Assembly (NCBI GenBank): GCA_045544835.1
Contig: JAZPZS010000185.1
Location: forward strand, 1-10,277
Direction of reading: 5' to 3'
Length of the DNA stretch: 10,277 nt
From: UBA1189 sp045544835
GTDB lineage: Bacteria > Bacteroidota > Bacteroidia > Bacteroidales > Bacteroidaceae
Of the stretch, positions 1 to 6,871 are shown piece after piece. The first letter of the stretch is position 1; each line of letters starts with the position of its first letter. A model generated the notes under the pieces. It did not search any database. It had not been told where the DNA came from and saw nothing but the letters and a program-made list of their open reading frames with translations. The translations under genes were made by a program, and so were the position numbers.

Positions 1-3000
1 GAGTTGAAGGAACGCATCAGACAATCGGCTACAGAGGAGAATGCCAAGATAGCCGAGCTGAAAGCCAAGGTAGAAGAAACCGAGATTGAGGAGCGCGAAC
101 AGCTCTTCAACGAGATAGACAAGCTGGAGACCGCCGTGCTCGACAAGTACGAGGTGGCACTCGACGAAGTACTACCCGAAGCTTTTGCCATCGTAAAGGA
201 GACCGCACGCCGCTTCACGCAGAACGAAGAGGTAGTGGTGATGGCTACCGATATGGACCGCACACTGGCTGCCACGAAGGATTTCGTGCGCATCGAGGGC
301 GACAAGGCCATCTATACTAACCACTGGGAAGCCGGTGGCAACGACACGGTGTGGAACATGATACACTACGACGTGCAGCTCTTCGGTGGTGTGGTACTGC
401 ACAAGGGTAAGATTGCCGAGATGGCAACGGGTGAAGGTAAGACCCTCGTGGCAACGTTGCCCGTATTCCTCAATGCTCTCACCGGCAATGGTGTACACGT
501 CGTTACCGTGAACGACTACCTGGCCAAGCGTGACTCCGAGTGGATGGGTCCGCTTTACATGTTCCACGGTCTCTCGGTAGACTGTATCGACAAGCATCAG
601 CCCAACTCCGAGGCTCGCCGTCAGGCCTACCTCGCTGATATCACTTTCGGTACGAATAACGAGTTTGGCTTCGACTACCTGCGCGACAACATGGCTTCTT
701 CGCCTGCCGACCTCGTGCAGCGCCGCCACAACTACGCCATTGTCGATGAGGTAGACTCGGTGTTGATTGACGATGCCCGTACACCGCTTATTATTTCAGG
801 TCCTGTGCCTAAGAAGGGTGATCAGCTTTTCGAGGAACTGCGTCCCCTCGTGGAGCGTCTCGTTGAGGCTCAGAAGCGCCTGGCGACACAGCTCCTTGCT
901 GAAGCCAAACGACTAATCCCCTCAGATAACCCTGCTGATGTGGAAGCCGGTTTCCTTGCCCTTTTCCGTAGCCATAAGGCATTGCCCAAGAACAAGCCGC
1001 TCATCAAGTTTCTCAGCGAACCGGGCATCAAGACTGGTATGCTCAAGACTGAAGCTATCTATATGGAGCAGAACAACCGCCGCATGCCCGAAGCCGTAGA
1101 GCCGCTCTACTTCGTCATCGACGAGAAGATGAACAGCGTAGACCTCACCGATAAGGGTATCGAGCTTATCACCGGTAATGCTGCCGACCCCACCCTCTTC
1201 GTGCTTCCTGATATCGCCTCTGAACTGGCGGCTATTGAGAACTGCGGACTGATGGGCGACGAATTATTGGCAAAGAAGGACGAACTCTTCACCAACTACG
1301 CCGTAAAGAGCGAGCGCGTACATACCATCAACCAGCTGCTCAAGGCCTACACCATGTTTGAGAAGAATACCGAGTATATCGTGACAGAACAGGGCGAGGT
1401 GAAAATCGTGGATGAGCAGACAGGACGTATCATGGAGGGGCGCCGCTATAGCGACGGCTTGCACCAGGCCATCGAGGCCAAGGAGCGTGTGAAGGTAGAG
1501 GCTGCCACGCAGACCTTCGCTACCATCACTCTGCAGAACTACTTCCGTATGTATCACAAGCTGTCGGGTATGACCGGTACGGCCGAGACAGAGGCAGGCG
1601 AGTTGTGGGATATCTACAAGCTCGACGTGGTGGTAATCCCCACCAACCGCCCCATCGCGCGTAACGACATGAACGACCGCATCTACAAGACCCAGCGTGA
1701 GAAGTACAACGCTGTCATCGCTGAGGTTGAGAAGATGGTGGCCGAGGGACGTCCCGTGCTTGTGGGTACCACATCCGTAGAAATCAGTGAACTGCTGAGC
1801 CGTATGCTCACCATGCGCAAGATAGAGCACAACGTGCTTAATGCCAAGTTGCACCAAAAGGAGGCCGACATCGTGGCCAAGGCCGGTCTGAAGGGCACCG
1901 TCACCATCGCCACCAATATGGCCGGTCGTGGTACCGACATCAAGCTCTCCGACGAGGTGAAGGCTGCCGGTGGTCTAGCCATCATCGGTACCGAGCGTCA
2001 CGAGAGCCGCCGTGTAGACCGTCAGCTTCGTGGACGTTCAGGACGTCAGGGCGACCCCGGTTCATCCGTATTCTTCGTGTCACTCGAAGACAACCTTATG
2101 CGTCTCTTTGCTGCCGACCGTATTTCTAGCGTGATGGACAAGCTCGGATTCGAAGAAGGTGAGATGCTGGAGCACAAGATGATATCAAAGAGCATCGAGA
2201 ACGCTCAGAAGAAGGTGGAGGAAAACCACTTCGGCGTACGTAAACGCTTGCTCGAGTATGACGACGTGATGAACAAGCAACGTACTGTGGTTTACACCAA
2301 GCGTCGCCATGCTTTGATGGGTGAACGCATTGGTATGGACCTTGCCAACATGATTTGGGACCGCTGCGAGACCATCATCGAGAATAACGACTACGAAGGC
2401 ATCCGTATGGAGTTGTTCCGCGTATTGGCGCTCGAGTGCCCCTTCACTGAGCAGGACTATAGTGCCAAGAAGACACCAGAACTGACCGAGGTGGCCTTCA
2501 ATGCTGCTATGGCAAATTTCAAGGGAAAGATGGATCGCTTGGCGCAGATTGCCAACCCTGTCATTAAGCAGGTGTACGAAAACGAAGGTATGCGCTATGA
2601 GAACATCCTTGTGCCCATCACTGATGGAAAGCTCATGTATCAGATACCTGTCAACCTCAAAGCCGCTTACGAGAGCGAGTGTAAGGAGGTGGTGAAAGCT
2701 TTCGAGAAGGCTATCATGCTGCACGTCATCGATGAGGCTTGGAAGGAAAATCTTCGCGAACTTGACGAACTGAAGCACTCGGTGCAGAATGCAAGCTACG
2801 AACAAAAGGATCCACTCTTGATCTTCAAGTTGGAGTCGGTGAATCTCTTTGACGCGATGGTCAACAAGATCAACGATAAGACGCTCTCTATCCTTATGCG
2901 TGGACAAATCCCCATGCGTGAGCCTGAGCAAGTGCGCGAAGCTCCCATCGAGACCCGTGCACAGCGCCGCCAACAGCAGTATCAGGAGAATCGTGCCGAA

Positions 3001-3153
3001 TTGGGTGACCGCAACCAACAGGCTGCAGCGCAGCACGACACTCGTACCCAACGTCGCGAGCCCGTACGCGCTGAGCATACCGTAGGCCGTAACGACCCCT
3101 GCCCCTGCGGTAGCGGAAAGAAATTCAAGAACTGTCACGGGAAGGACTTGTAA
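1..3153 (+). CDS. secA: Protein translocase ATPase SecA, 5'-partial
   Basis: SecA is the cytoplasmic ATPase motor that drives unfolded preproteins through SecYEG. The frame is open from base 1, giving 1050 residues. By comparison with remembered Bacteroidales SecA proteins (about 1100 residues), roughly the first 50 are missing, so the TTG at 4 is not the real start. Counting base 1 as codon 1, Walker A is G144-E-G-K-T148 and the DEAD-type Walker B is D249-E-V-D252. The preprotein cross-linking and scaffold regions follow. The second nucleotide-binding fold contains A641-G-R-G-T-D646 and the arginine-finger stretch R674-Q-L-R-G-R-S-G-R-Q-G-D685. A Gln/Arg-rich linker (about 980-1025) leads to the C-terminal zinc motif C1034-P-C1036, C1045-H1046, which in this family binds SecB or ribosomes. 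No frameshift was seen. It probably serves the exported proteins downstream, but it is a general housekeeping gene. Confidence 0.97.
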   Translation, partial: ELKERIRQSATEENAKIAELKAKVEETEIEEREQLFNEIDKLETAVLDKYEVALDEVLPEAFAIVKETARRFTQNEEVVVMATDMDRTLAATKDFVRIEGDKAIYTNHWEAGGNDTVWNMIHYDVQLFGGVVLHKGKIAEMATGEGKTLVATLPVFLNALTGNGVHVVTVNDYLAKRDSEWMGPLYMFHGLSVDCIDKHQPNSEARRQAYLADITFGTNNEFGFDYLRDNMASSPADLVQRRHNYAIVDEVDSVLIDDARTPLIISGPVPKKGDQLFEELRPLVERLVEAQKRLATQLLAEAKRLIPSDNPADVEAGFLALFRSHKALPKNKPLIKFLSEPGIKTGMLKTEAIYMEQNNRRMPEAVEPLYFVIDEKMNSVDLTDKGIELITGNAADPTLFVLPDIASELAAIENCGLMGDELLAKKDELFTNYAVKSERVHTINQLLKAYTMFEKNTEYIVTEQGEVKIVDEQTGRIMEGRRYSDGLHQAIEAKERVKVEAATQTFATITLQNYFRMYHKLSGMTGTAETEAGELWDIYKLDVVVIPTNRPIARNDMNDRIYKTQREKYNAVIAEVEKMVAEGRPVLVGTTSVEISELLSRMLTMRKIEHNVLNAKLHQKEADIVAKAGLKGTVTIATNMAGRGTDIKLSDEVKAAGGLAIIGTERHESRRVDRQLRGRSGRQGDPGSSVFFVSLEDNLMRLFAADRISSVMDKLGFEEGEMLEHKMISKSIENAQKKVEENHFGVRKRLLEYDDVMNKQRTVVYTKRRHALMGERIGMDLANMIWDRCETIIENNDYEGIRMELFRVLALECPFTEQDYSAKKTPELTEVAFNAAMANFKGKMDRLAQIANPVIKQVYENEGMRYENILVPITDGKLMYQIPVNLKAAYESECKEVVKAFEKAIMLHVIDEAWKENLRELDELKHSVQNASYEQKDPLLIFKLESVNLFDAMVNKINDKTLSILMRGQIPMREPEQVREAPIETRAQRRQQQYQENRAELGDRNQQAAAQHDTRTQRREPVRAEHTVGRNDPCPCGSGKKFKNCHGKDL

Positions 3154-3170
3154 ATGCTGAGCATTTATAA
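3148..3170 (+). other. Stem-loop overlapping the secA stop codon
   Basis: Arms ttgtaaatgc (3148-3157) and gcatttataa (3161-3170) pair over 10 positions with one G-T wobble around a 3-nt loop. The left arm contains the secA TAA stop. The stem is AT-rich and no T-run follows, so it is a weak candidate terminator at best. It could instead protect the 3' end of the mRNA. Confidence 0.35.
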
Positions 3171-3198
3171 AGATGAAGGGTTAAGGATTATGGAATGT

Positions 3199-3249
3199 GT
3201 GTCATCTCGAATGGAAGTGAGAGAACCCTCGCGCTGCTCGGGATGACAC
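3199..3249. repeat. REP-like extragenic palindrome (HPE..EGS type)
   Basis: The outer arms gtgtcatctcga (3199-3210) and tcgggatgacac (3238-3249) are inverted copies with one wobble position. Inside them, agtgagag (3216-3223) and ctcgcgct (3228-3235) pair around the loop aacc with one wobble and one mismatch, making a long interrupted hairpin. Read on the minus strand, it encodes the spurious peptide C-H-P-E-Q-R-E-G-S. This is the signature of a palindromic intergenic repeat scattered through many bacterial genomes and often mistranslated. It lies 45 nt after the secA stop and may act as a transcript-end structure. Copy number elsewhere in this genome cannot be seen. Confidence 0.7.
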
Positions 3250-3268
3250 GTAGATTGAAGATCGAAAA

Positions 3269-4336
3269 ATGAAAGTGAAAAGAAAAGGAAAACCCGCCGG
3301 ATGGCAGTCGTCGCTATTGTCATCGTTGTCGCTCTTGTTATCGAAGGGCACTTTTTCAACTCTTTCATCTTTCATCTTTTATCTTTCCACTTATCTCCTC
3401 CTCACCTCGTGCTCCGAGATATTATACCTCTCCGTGGAGCAGATGGTGCCGCCGGAAATCATGCCGAAACAGGGTGCTGGAAGTGTGGGGGTCATCAACA
3501 ACTTTAGTCCAAACAATGTCATTATCATCAATGAGGATGCACTGATCTATCCTTGCAATCCAGACTCTGTGAAGGAGCAGGTAGCGCTCAGTTTCGCTGA
3601 CAAGGAGATGCTCGATAGGGTAGTGGTGCTCGACTCGCTCCTCTATCATCCCGATAGCGTGAGCCCGCATGTCCTTACACAGGCAGAGGTCAATGCGCTT
3701 TGCTCGAAACTGGAGGTGGACATGCTCTATTCGATAGATTATGCCTGTGTCACCATCAATGGGGCTGCACGCTCCATAGGACGCCCCATGAATGCTTATC
3801 TATGCTCGCGTGTCTATACTCCTGACAGAGATACTATCTCTGGAACGGCGACGATAGACAAAAAAATCGTTGAGACTTGGGCCTACGACACAGCCCAAGT
3901 TCGGGAGATGATGCCCATGGTACCTTATCTGTTGGCTGAGACTGCCATCGAACCCTATTTCCCCTCATGGAAGGAGCGTGAACGGGTTTACTATACTGAC
4001 GGACTATGCTATGAGTTGCGCGAAGCCAGAGTTTACGTCGATGAGGACAACTGGGACGCGGCTGCCGAGCAGTGGAGAGCTCTCGCTGAAAGCCGATTCC
4101 GAACCTACCGATTCATGGCTGCCTATAATCTGGCGCTCTATTATGAGATGACCGACGATATAGACCAGGCAATCGCTCAGCTTGATGTGGCCAAAGGGGT
4201 GGCGGTCAAGGAAACCAAGAACGGAGTCTCCATACAGCTCATAGATACGACGCTCGTCGACGAATATCGGAAGGCGCTCACCATCCGTCGCTCAGAGATT
4301 GCTCAAGTGAAGCAATATTTAGACCGAATGCAATAA
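3269..4336 (+). CDS. DUF6340-like lipoprotein
   Basis: This 355-residue protein has a lysine-rich N-terminus, a Leu/Ser/Phe-rich hydrophobic stretch and a lipobox L-T-S-C48, so it should be a lipidated envelope protein. The mature part begins with S-E-I-L-Y-L-S-V and continues to P-P-E-I and S-V-G-V-I-N-N, the pattern I associate with DUF6340 proteins of Bacteroidota; this is recognition, not a search result. The C-terminal part (about W262-G310) has two helical hairpins resembling TPR repeats, ending in basic helices. Its function is unknown; TPR-like parts usually bind proteins. The start is uncertain. ATG 3269 puts 47 residues before the lipid cysteine, unusually long, and this stretch is built from repeat DNA. 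No other ATG exists in frame before the lipobox, so either a TTG start or a repeat-extended leader is possible. It lies 115 nt after secA. Confidence 0.75.
   Translation: MKVKRKGKPAGWQSSLLSSLSLLLSKGTFSTLSSFIFYLSTYLLLTSCSEILYLSVEQMVPPEIMPKQGAGSVGVINNFSPNNVIIINEDALIYPCNPDSVKEQVALSFADKEMLDRVVVLDSLLYHPDSVSPHVLTQAEVNALCSKLEVDMLYSIDYACVTINGAARSIGRPMNAYLCSRVYTPDRDTISGTATIDKKIVETWAYDTAQVREMMPMVPYLLAETAIEPYFPSWKERERVYYTDGLCYELREARVYVDEDNWDAAAEQWRALAESRFRTYRFMAAYNLALYYEMTDDIDQAIAQLDVAKGVAVKETKNGVSIQLIDTTLVDEYRKALTIRRSEIAQVKQYLDRMQ
3307..3342 (+). repeat. 18-bp imperfect tandem duplication in the signal-peptide coding region
   Basis: Two adjacent 18-bp units, 3307-3324 (gtcgtcgctattgtcatc) and 3325-3342 (gttgtcgctcttgttatc), differ at four or fewer positions. 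The unit is a multiple of three, so it adds six Ser/Leu-rich residues to the predicted signal region of the downstream lipoprotein without changing frame. Confidence 0.6.
3363..3390 (+). repeat. Four tandem 7-bp units of TTTCATC type
   Basis: Units TTTCATC, TTTCATC, TTTTATC and TTTCCAC run in strict 7-bp register just before the lipobox codons of the lipoprotein gene. Purine-rich heptamers of roughly complementary sense (GATTGAA, GATCGAA, AAATGAA, AGTGAAA) lie at 3253-3280, around the proposed start codon. The two sets form a loose inverted arrangement. Confidence 0.5.
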
Positions 4337-4375
4337 AAAAGGTGCTCCGATAGTTACGTATTAAAAAAATATGCC

Positions 4376-4383
4376 TACATTTG
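4376..4383 (+). promoter_or_regulatory. Bacteroidota -7 promoter box TACATTTG
   Basis: TACATTTG is an exact match to the -7 consensus TAnnTTTG used by the Bacteroidota primary sigma factor. It lies 32 nt before the ATG at 4416, in an A/T-rich gap. The expected -33 TTTG about 20 nt upstream is poor (gttac). It suggests that the small acidic gene and those after it can be transcribed separately from the DUF6340-like gene. Confidence 0.6.
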
Positions 4384-4415
4384 TAATTGAATAAATACAA
4401 AAACAAGGTATATCT

Positions 4416-4862
4416 ATGCTACTCACTCCCTCATCTAAGGCCGCTATCGGCGAAGTGCTGCAGAAAATCATCGAACTTTATGCCGGTGAAGAAGACCAGT
4501 TGGTGTCTACTGACTTCTATTTCCAACCCCGACGTGGAGAGGCTGACCTTATCGTGTACAACGATGAGGATGAGGTGGTTGCTACAGTCGCTATCCCCGA
4601 ATGGAAGGAGGCTGAGGACGGATCCTTCTATGATGGGGTGCGCGACATTCTGAAGGATGCTATAGCGGAAGCGAATAGTCATGGGAATCTGGAGCGCCTT
4701 GCAGTATGGATGCCATACTCTTTCGTACTCGTGGACGAGAACCGTGAGACCATCTGCGAACTGCTACTTGTGGATGATGATACCTTGCTAGTTACTGATA
4801 GCTTGCTCAAAGGTTTGGATGAGGAACTGAACAGTTTTCTTGAACAATTACTGCAAGAATAA
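4416..4862 (+). CDS. Conserved acidic protein of unknown function
   Basis: This 148-residue soluble protein has no signal peptide or membrane segment. I recognise it only as a type of hypothetical protein shared by Bacteroidales genomes and know no assigned function. It is strongly acidic. The N-terminal helix (about 5-25) is followed by probable beta strands around D-L-I-V-Y-N and V-V-A-T-V-A-I. After the tryptophan in I-P-E-W comes an amphipathic helix, D-I-L-K-D-A-I-A-E-A. A second strand pair (A-V-W-M-P-Y-S-F-V-L-V and E-L-L-L-V-D-D-D-T-L-L) leads to an acidic C-terminal helix ending L-E-Q-L-L-Q-E. No catalytic motif or metal-binding cluster is visible; the fold pattern suggests a small alpha/beta adaptor or chaperone-like protein, but this is speculative. 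ATG 4416 was chosen for its position after the TACATTTG box. Confidence 0.8.
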   Translation: MLLTPSSKAAIGEVLQKIIELYAGEEDQLVSTDFYFQPRRGEADLIVYNDEDEVVATVAIPEWKEAEDGSFYDGVRDILKDAIAEANSHGNLERLAVWMPYSFVLVDENRETICELLLVDDDTLLVTDSLLKGLDEELNSFLEQLLQE

Positions 4863-4920
4863 CCTTATCCTATTTTGGATACCCTAGGGATCTCAAAGCG
4901 TGTAATATCACCATCAAAAA

Positions 4921-5778
4921 ATGAGATATATGAAAAAAATCCTTTGTTTGACTCTTTGTATGGCTGCTCTAGTAGGCTGTACTAATGTGAAACGTGAGAA
5001 AGAACTTACTGCTAAGAACGATTCGCTCACCATAGCACTCAACGAGAAGAATATCGCTCTCGATCAAGCTATGCAGGCTATAGCCGATATCCAGGAGGGC
5101 TTCCAGGCGATCAACGAGGCTGAAGGACGTGTGTCGGTAGGCTCACAAGGCATCGAAAGCATGTCGGAGGCAGAGCGTATGAAAGAGGATATCCTTTTTA
5201 TACAGCAGAAGATGGAGGAGAACCGCAAACAGATAGCGGCACTGGAAAAGAAACTCAAGGCGGGAGGCGCTGAAACTGCCAGCCTGCGCAAGATATTGGC
5301 GAACCTGCAAAAGGAACTTGATGACAAGGTGGCAAGCATTGCGGCCTTACAAGGTGAACTAGCCCGTAAGAATATCCGCATTGCCGAGCTCGACAGTGCC
5401 GTGGTGATGCTTACTGGCGATGTCAATGCTTTGCAACAGGTTACAGATGTACAGCAGGAGGTCATCGAGCAACAGATAGACCAACTCAACACTGCATGGT
5501 ACGTATATGGTACAGCCAAGGAGCTCAAGGAACAGAACATCCTGAACAAGGGTGAGGTGCTCACCTCTACGGAGTTTAACAAGAACTACTTCACGGAGAT
5601 TGATATCCGTGAGGATATGGTTTTCCCGCTTTATTCCAAACAGGCTAAACTGCTCACCACGCATCCTGCAGGGTCGTATGAGTTTACCAAAGACGAGGAG
5701 AAGCAACTTACTCTCCACATTATTAACCCAGAAGCCTTTTGGAGCGTATCGCGCTATATGGTCATCAAAGTGCGTTGA
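4921..5778 (+). CDS. Coiled-coil lipoprotein, Cbp1-like (collagen-binding adhesin family)
   Basis: A 285-residue surface or periplasmic lipoprotein. The signal peptide ends in the lipobox L-V-G-C20, so lipidation is expected at Cys20. ATG 4930 is an equally good start and would give a shorter leader with Cys17. Residues about 22-195 are almost entirely helical with heptad-type spacing, a long coiled coil. The C-terminal 95 residues form a compact domain opening with L-N-T-A-W-Y-V-Y-G-T-A-K-E-L-K, containing T-T-H-P-A-G-S-Y-E-F and ending A-F-W-S-V-S-R-Y-M-V-I-K-V. This pattern matches, from memory, the lipoproteins annotated as the Cbp1 family after a Bacteroides fragilis collagen-binding protein. 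Collagen binding by this member is not shown; it could simply be a structural envelope protein. It is followed after 6 nt by the HAD gene, so the two probably share a transcript. Confidence 0.8.
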   Translation: MRYMKKILCLTLCMAALVGCTNVKREKELTAKNDSLTIALNEKNIALDQAMQAIADIQEGFQAINEAEGRVSVGSQGIESMSEAERMKEDILFIQQKMEENRKQIAALEKKLKAGGAETASLRKILANLQKELDDKVASIAALQGELARKNIRIAELDSAVVMLTGDVNALQQVTDVQQEVIEQQIDQLNTAWYVYGTAKELKEQNILNKGEVLTSTEFNKNYFTEIDIREDMVFPLYSKQAKLLTTHPAGSYEFTKDEEKQLTLHIINPEAFWSVSRYMVIKVR

Positions 5779-5784
5779 TGTGTC

Positions 5785-6498
5785 GTGAAACGCTATACTA
5801 CACTCTTTATAGACCTTGATAATACGCTATATGACTTCTCGGGAAACTCCCGGGAAGCTTATCGTGCTGTGTATGCTTTGCTTGGATATGAACGTTGGTT
5901 TGATAGTTTCGAACACTATTACGAAATCTACGAAGAGTATAATCTGCAGCTATGGGCGCTTTATGCTGAGGGGAAGATTACCAAGGAACATCTCAATGCT
6001 GAGCGTTACTCACATCCCCTTCGTGTTATGGGAGTGCCTGATGCGGAGGAAGTAGGTGCCCATTTCTGGGATGAGGCAATGAAGCGTCTGCCATTGGGCG
6101 ACCGTCTCATGCCGCATGCCCGTGAGATACTTGACTATCTGCGACCTAAGTATAAACTGTTTGTCCTGTCCAATGGGTTTACCGAATTGCAATCTCGCAA
6201 GATGCAGAGTGCGCGTATCGGGCACTATTTCGATGGAGTGATACTCTCCGAAGATATTGGGGTCAATAAACCTAATCCTGCTATCTTTGAATATGCTTTA
6301 CGGGTGGCTGGGAGTACTCCTGAGGAGACGCTGATGATAGGTGATAATCTAGAGGTGGATATCGAGGGGGCTCAGGGGGTAGGCATTGACCAAGTGTATT
6401 ATAGGATAGATGCCTCAGCACCGAACACTGATTGTTGCAAAGGTGCGAAGCCAACTTACACTATCGCCTCGCTCCTGGAACTGAAAGAGATATTGTGA
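5785..6498 (+). CDS. yjjG: HAD-family nucleotidase, YjjG type
   Basis: A 237-residue cytoplasmic phosphatase of the haloacid dehalogenase superfamily. All four motifs are present: motif I D10-L-D12-N-T14 (Asp10 nucleophile, Asp12 acid/base), motif II S129-N-G, motif III K162-P and motif IV G186-D187-N with D192. The helical cap sits between motifs I and II. Length and the pattern G-V-N-K-P-N-P-A-I-F-E-Y-A-L fit the YjjG/YfnB subfamily, which in E. coli removes phosphate from non-canonical pyrimidine nucleotides and so cleans the nucleotide pool. Substrate assignment to this member is inference. The start is GTG 5785; the preceding in-frame stop at 5776-5778 is the stop of the upstream gene, so no earlier start exists. 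It sits 6 nt after and in the same frame as the lipoprotein gene, so co-transcription is likely. Confidence 0.88.
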   Translation: MKRYTTLFIDLDNTLYDFSGNSREAYRAVYALLGYERWFDSFEHYYEIYEEYNLQLWALYAEGKITKEHLNAERYSHPLRVMGVPDAEEVGAHFWDEAMKRLPLGDRLMPHAREILDYLRPKYKLFVLSNGFTELQSRKMQSARIGHYFDGVILSEDIGVNKPNPAIFEYALRVAGSTPEETLMIGDNLEVDIEGAQGVGIDQVYYRIDASAPNTDCCKGAKPTYTIASLLELKEIL

Positions 6499-6503
6499 AA
6501 AAG

Positions 6504-6529
6504 TAAAGGATGCCCTAGAGCATCCTTTA
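6504..6529. terminator. Perfect 10-bp stem between convergent genes
   Basis: Arms taaaggatgc (6504-6513) and gcatccttta (6520-6529) are exact inverted repeats around the 6-nt loop cctaga. On the minus strand the stem is followed by CTTTTT, a good intrinsic terminator for the ferredoxin gene that ends 27 nt before it. On the plus strand TTTAAT follows, a weaker tail that could also end the HAD transcript. Confidence 0.8.
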
Positions 6530-6556
6530 ATCGTTAACCATTGTTTCGACCGTATC

Positions 6557-6727
6557 TTATTCTGGATGAATAGCCTCAGAGGGACAAGCATCAGCGCATG
6601 TGCCACAATCAACACAAGCAGCGGGGTCAATTACATACTTGGTATCGCCTTCAGAGATAGCCTCAGAGGGGCACTCATCAACGCAAGTACCACATTTGAT
6701 ACAATCGTCATTAATTACGTAAGCCAT
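6557..6727 (-). CDS. 2[4Fe-4S] bacterial-type ferredoxin
   Basis: A 56-residue electron carrier of the clostridial type, cytoplasmic, binding two [4Fe-4S] clusters. The first motif is C9-x2-C12-x2-C15-x3-C19-P, the second C38-x2-C41-x2-C44-x3-C48-P; all eight ligands are present. In anaerobes such proteins pass low-potential electrons to and from oxidoreductases such as pyruvate:ferredoxin oxidoreductase or hydrogenase; the partner here cannot be seen. The two halves also resemble each other in DNA (see the repeat entries). ATG 6727 was chosen because it gives the normal family length and starts with the typical M-A-Y-V-I; the frame stays open upstream to 6898, but that part carries a promoter box and unrelated sequence. 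It stands alone as its own transcription unit. Confidence 0.95.
   Translation of the reverse strand: MAYVINDDCIKCGTCVDECPSEAISEGDTKYVIDPAACVDCGTCADACPSEAIHPE
6570..6583. repeat. Ferredoxin half-repeat, copy at the C-terminal half
   Basis: The 14-bp sequence atagcctcagaggg is identical to 6657-6670, exactly 87 bp (29 codons) away. The offset equals the spacing between cluster motifs (C9 to C38), so it reflects the internal duplication of the ferredoxin. Confidence 0.8.
6657..6670. repeat. Ferredoxin half-repeat, copy at the N-terminal half
   Basis: This is the identical partner of 6570-6583. Both copies encode the P-S-E-A-I segment after the fourth cysteine of each cluster motif. Confidence 0.8.
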
Positions 6728-6762
6728 AATACTATTATTTAAAATTATTCGTACTAACACTA

Positions 6763-6770
6763 CAAAGGTA
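6763..6770 (-). promoter_or_regulatory. Bacteroidota -7 promoter box TACCTTTG for the ferredoxin gene
   Basis: Read on the minus strand, bases 6770 to 6763 are TACCTTTG, an exact match to TAnnTTTG. The box is 35 nt upstream of the ferredoxin ATG, implying a leader of about 30 nt. No convincing -33 TTTG is present at the usual distance. Confidence 0.65.
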
Positions 6771-6814
6771 AGGTTTTTCTTCGCCCGATGTTCTATATGA
6801 GGGCGCTTTTCTTC

Positions 6815-6822
6815 CATATTTG
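6815..6822 (+). promoter_or_regulatory. Candidate -7 box CATATTTG for the PorT-like gene
   Basis: CATATTTG matches TAnnTTTG at all fixed positions except the first. It lies 49 nt before the ATG at 6872 in the 144-bp gap shared with the divergent ferredoxin gene, back to back with that gene's box. No clear -33 element is seen. Confidence 0.35.
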
Positions 6823-6871
6823 TACCTCGTCTAAATAATAATAAGGTCATACTGGCGTTATATACATTGGT

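Noticed and set aside
2185..3138. Open frame of 317 codons on the minus strand inside secA
   Set aside because: It lies wholly antisense to a clear SecA coding region, has no recognisable domain, and is a by-product of secA codon use.
3165..3368. Minus-strand open frame containing C-H-P-E-Q-R-E-G-S
   Set aside because: This is the typical spurious translation of the REP-like palindrome, not a gene.
3301..3507. Plus-strand frame starting with a hydrophobic M-A-V-V-A-I-V-I core
   Set aside because: It overlaps the lipoprotein gene, loses any domain after the hydrophobic part and ends early. It is kept only as a hint of a possible past frameshift in the leader.
4871..4878. TATTTTGG as a promoter box for the coiled-coil lipoprotein gene
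   Set aside because: It has one mismatch to TAnnTTTG and no -33 element at the right distance. It may be chance in an A/T-rich gap, so it is not listed as a feature.
4882..4889. Palindrome CCCTAGGG in the gap before the coiled-coil lipoprotein gene
   Set aside because: It is an isolated 8-bp palindrome with no known operator similarity and no second copy nearby.
6863..6870. TACATTGG as a promoter box for the PorT-like gene
   Set aside because: It lies 1 nt before the ATG, too close to allow a normal leader, and it mismatches the consensus.
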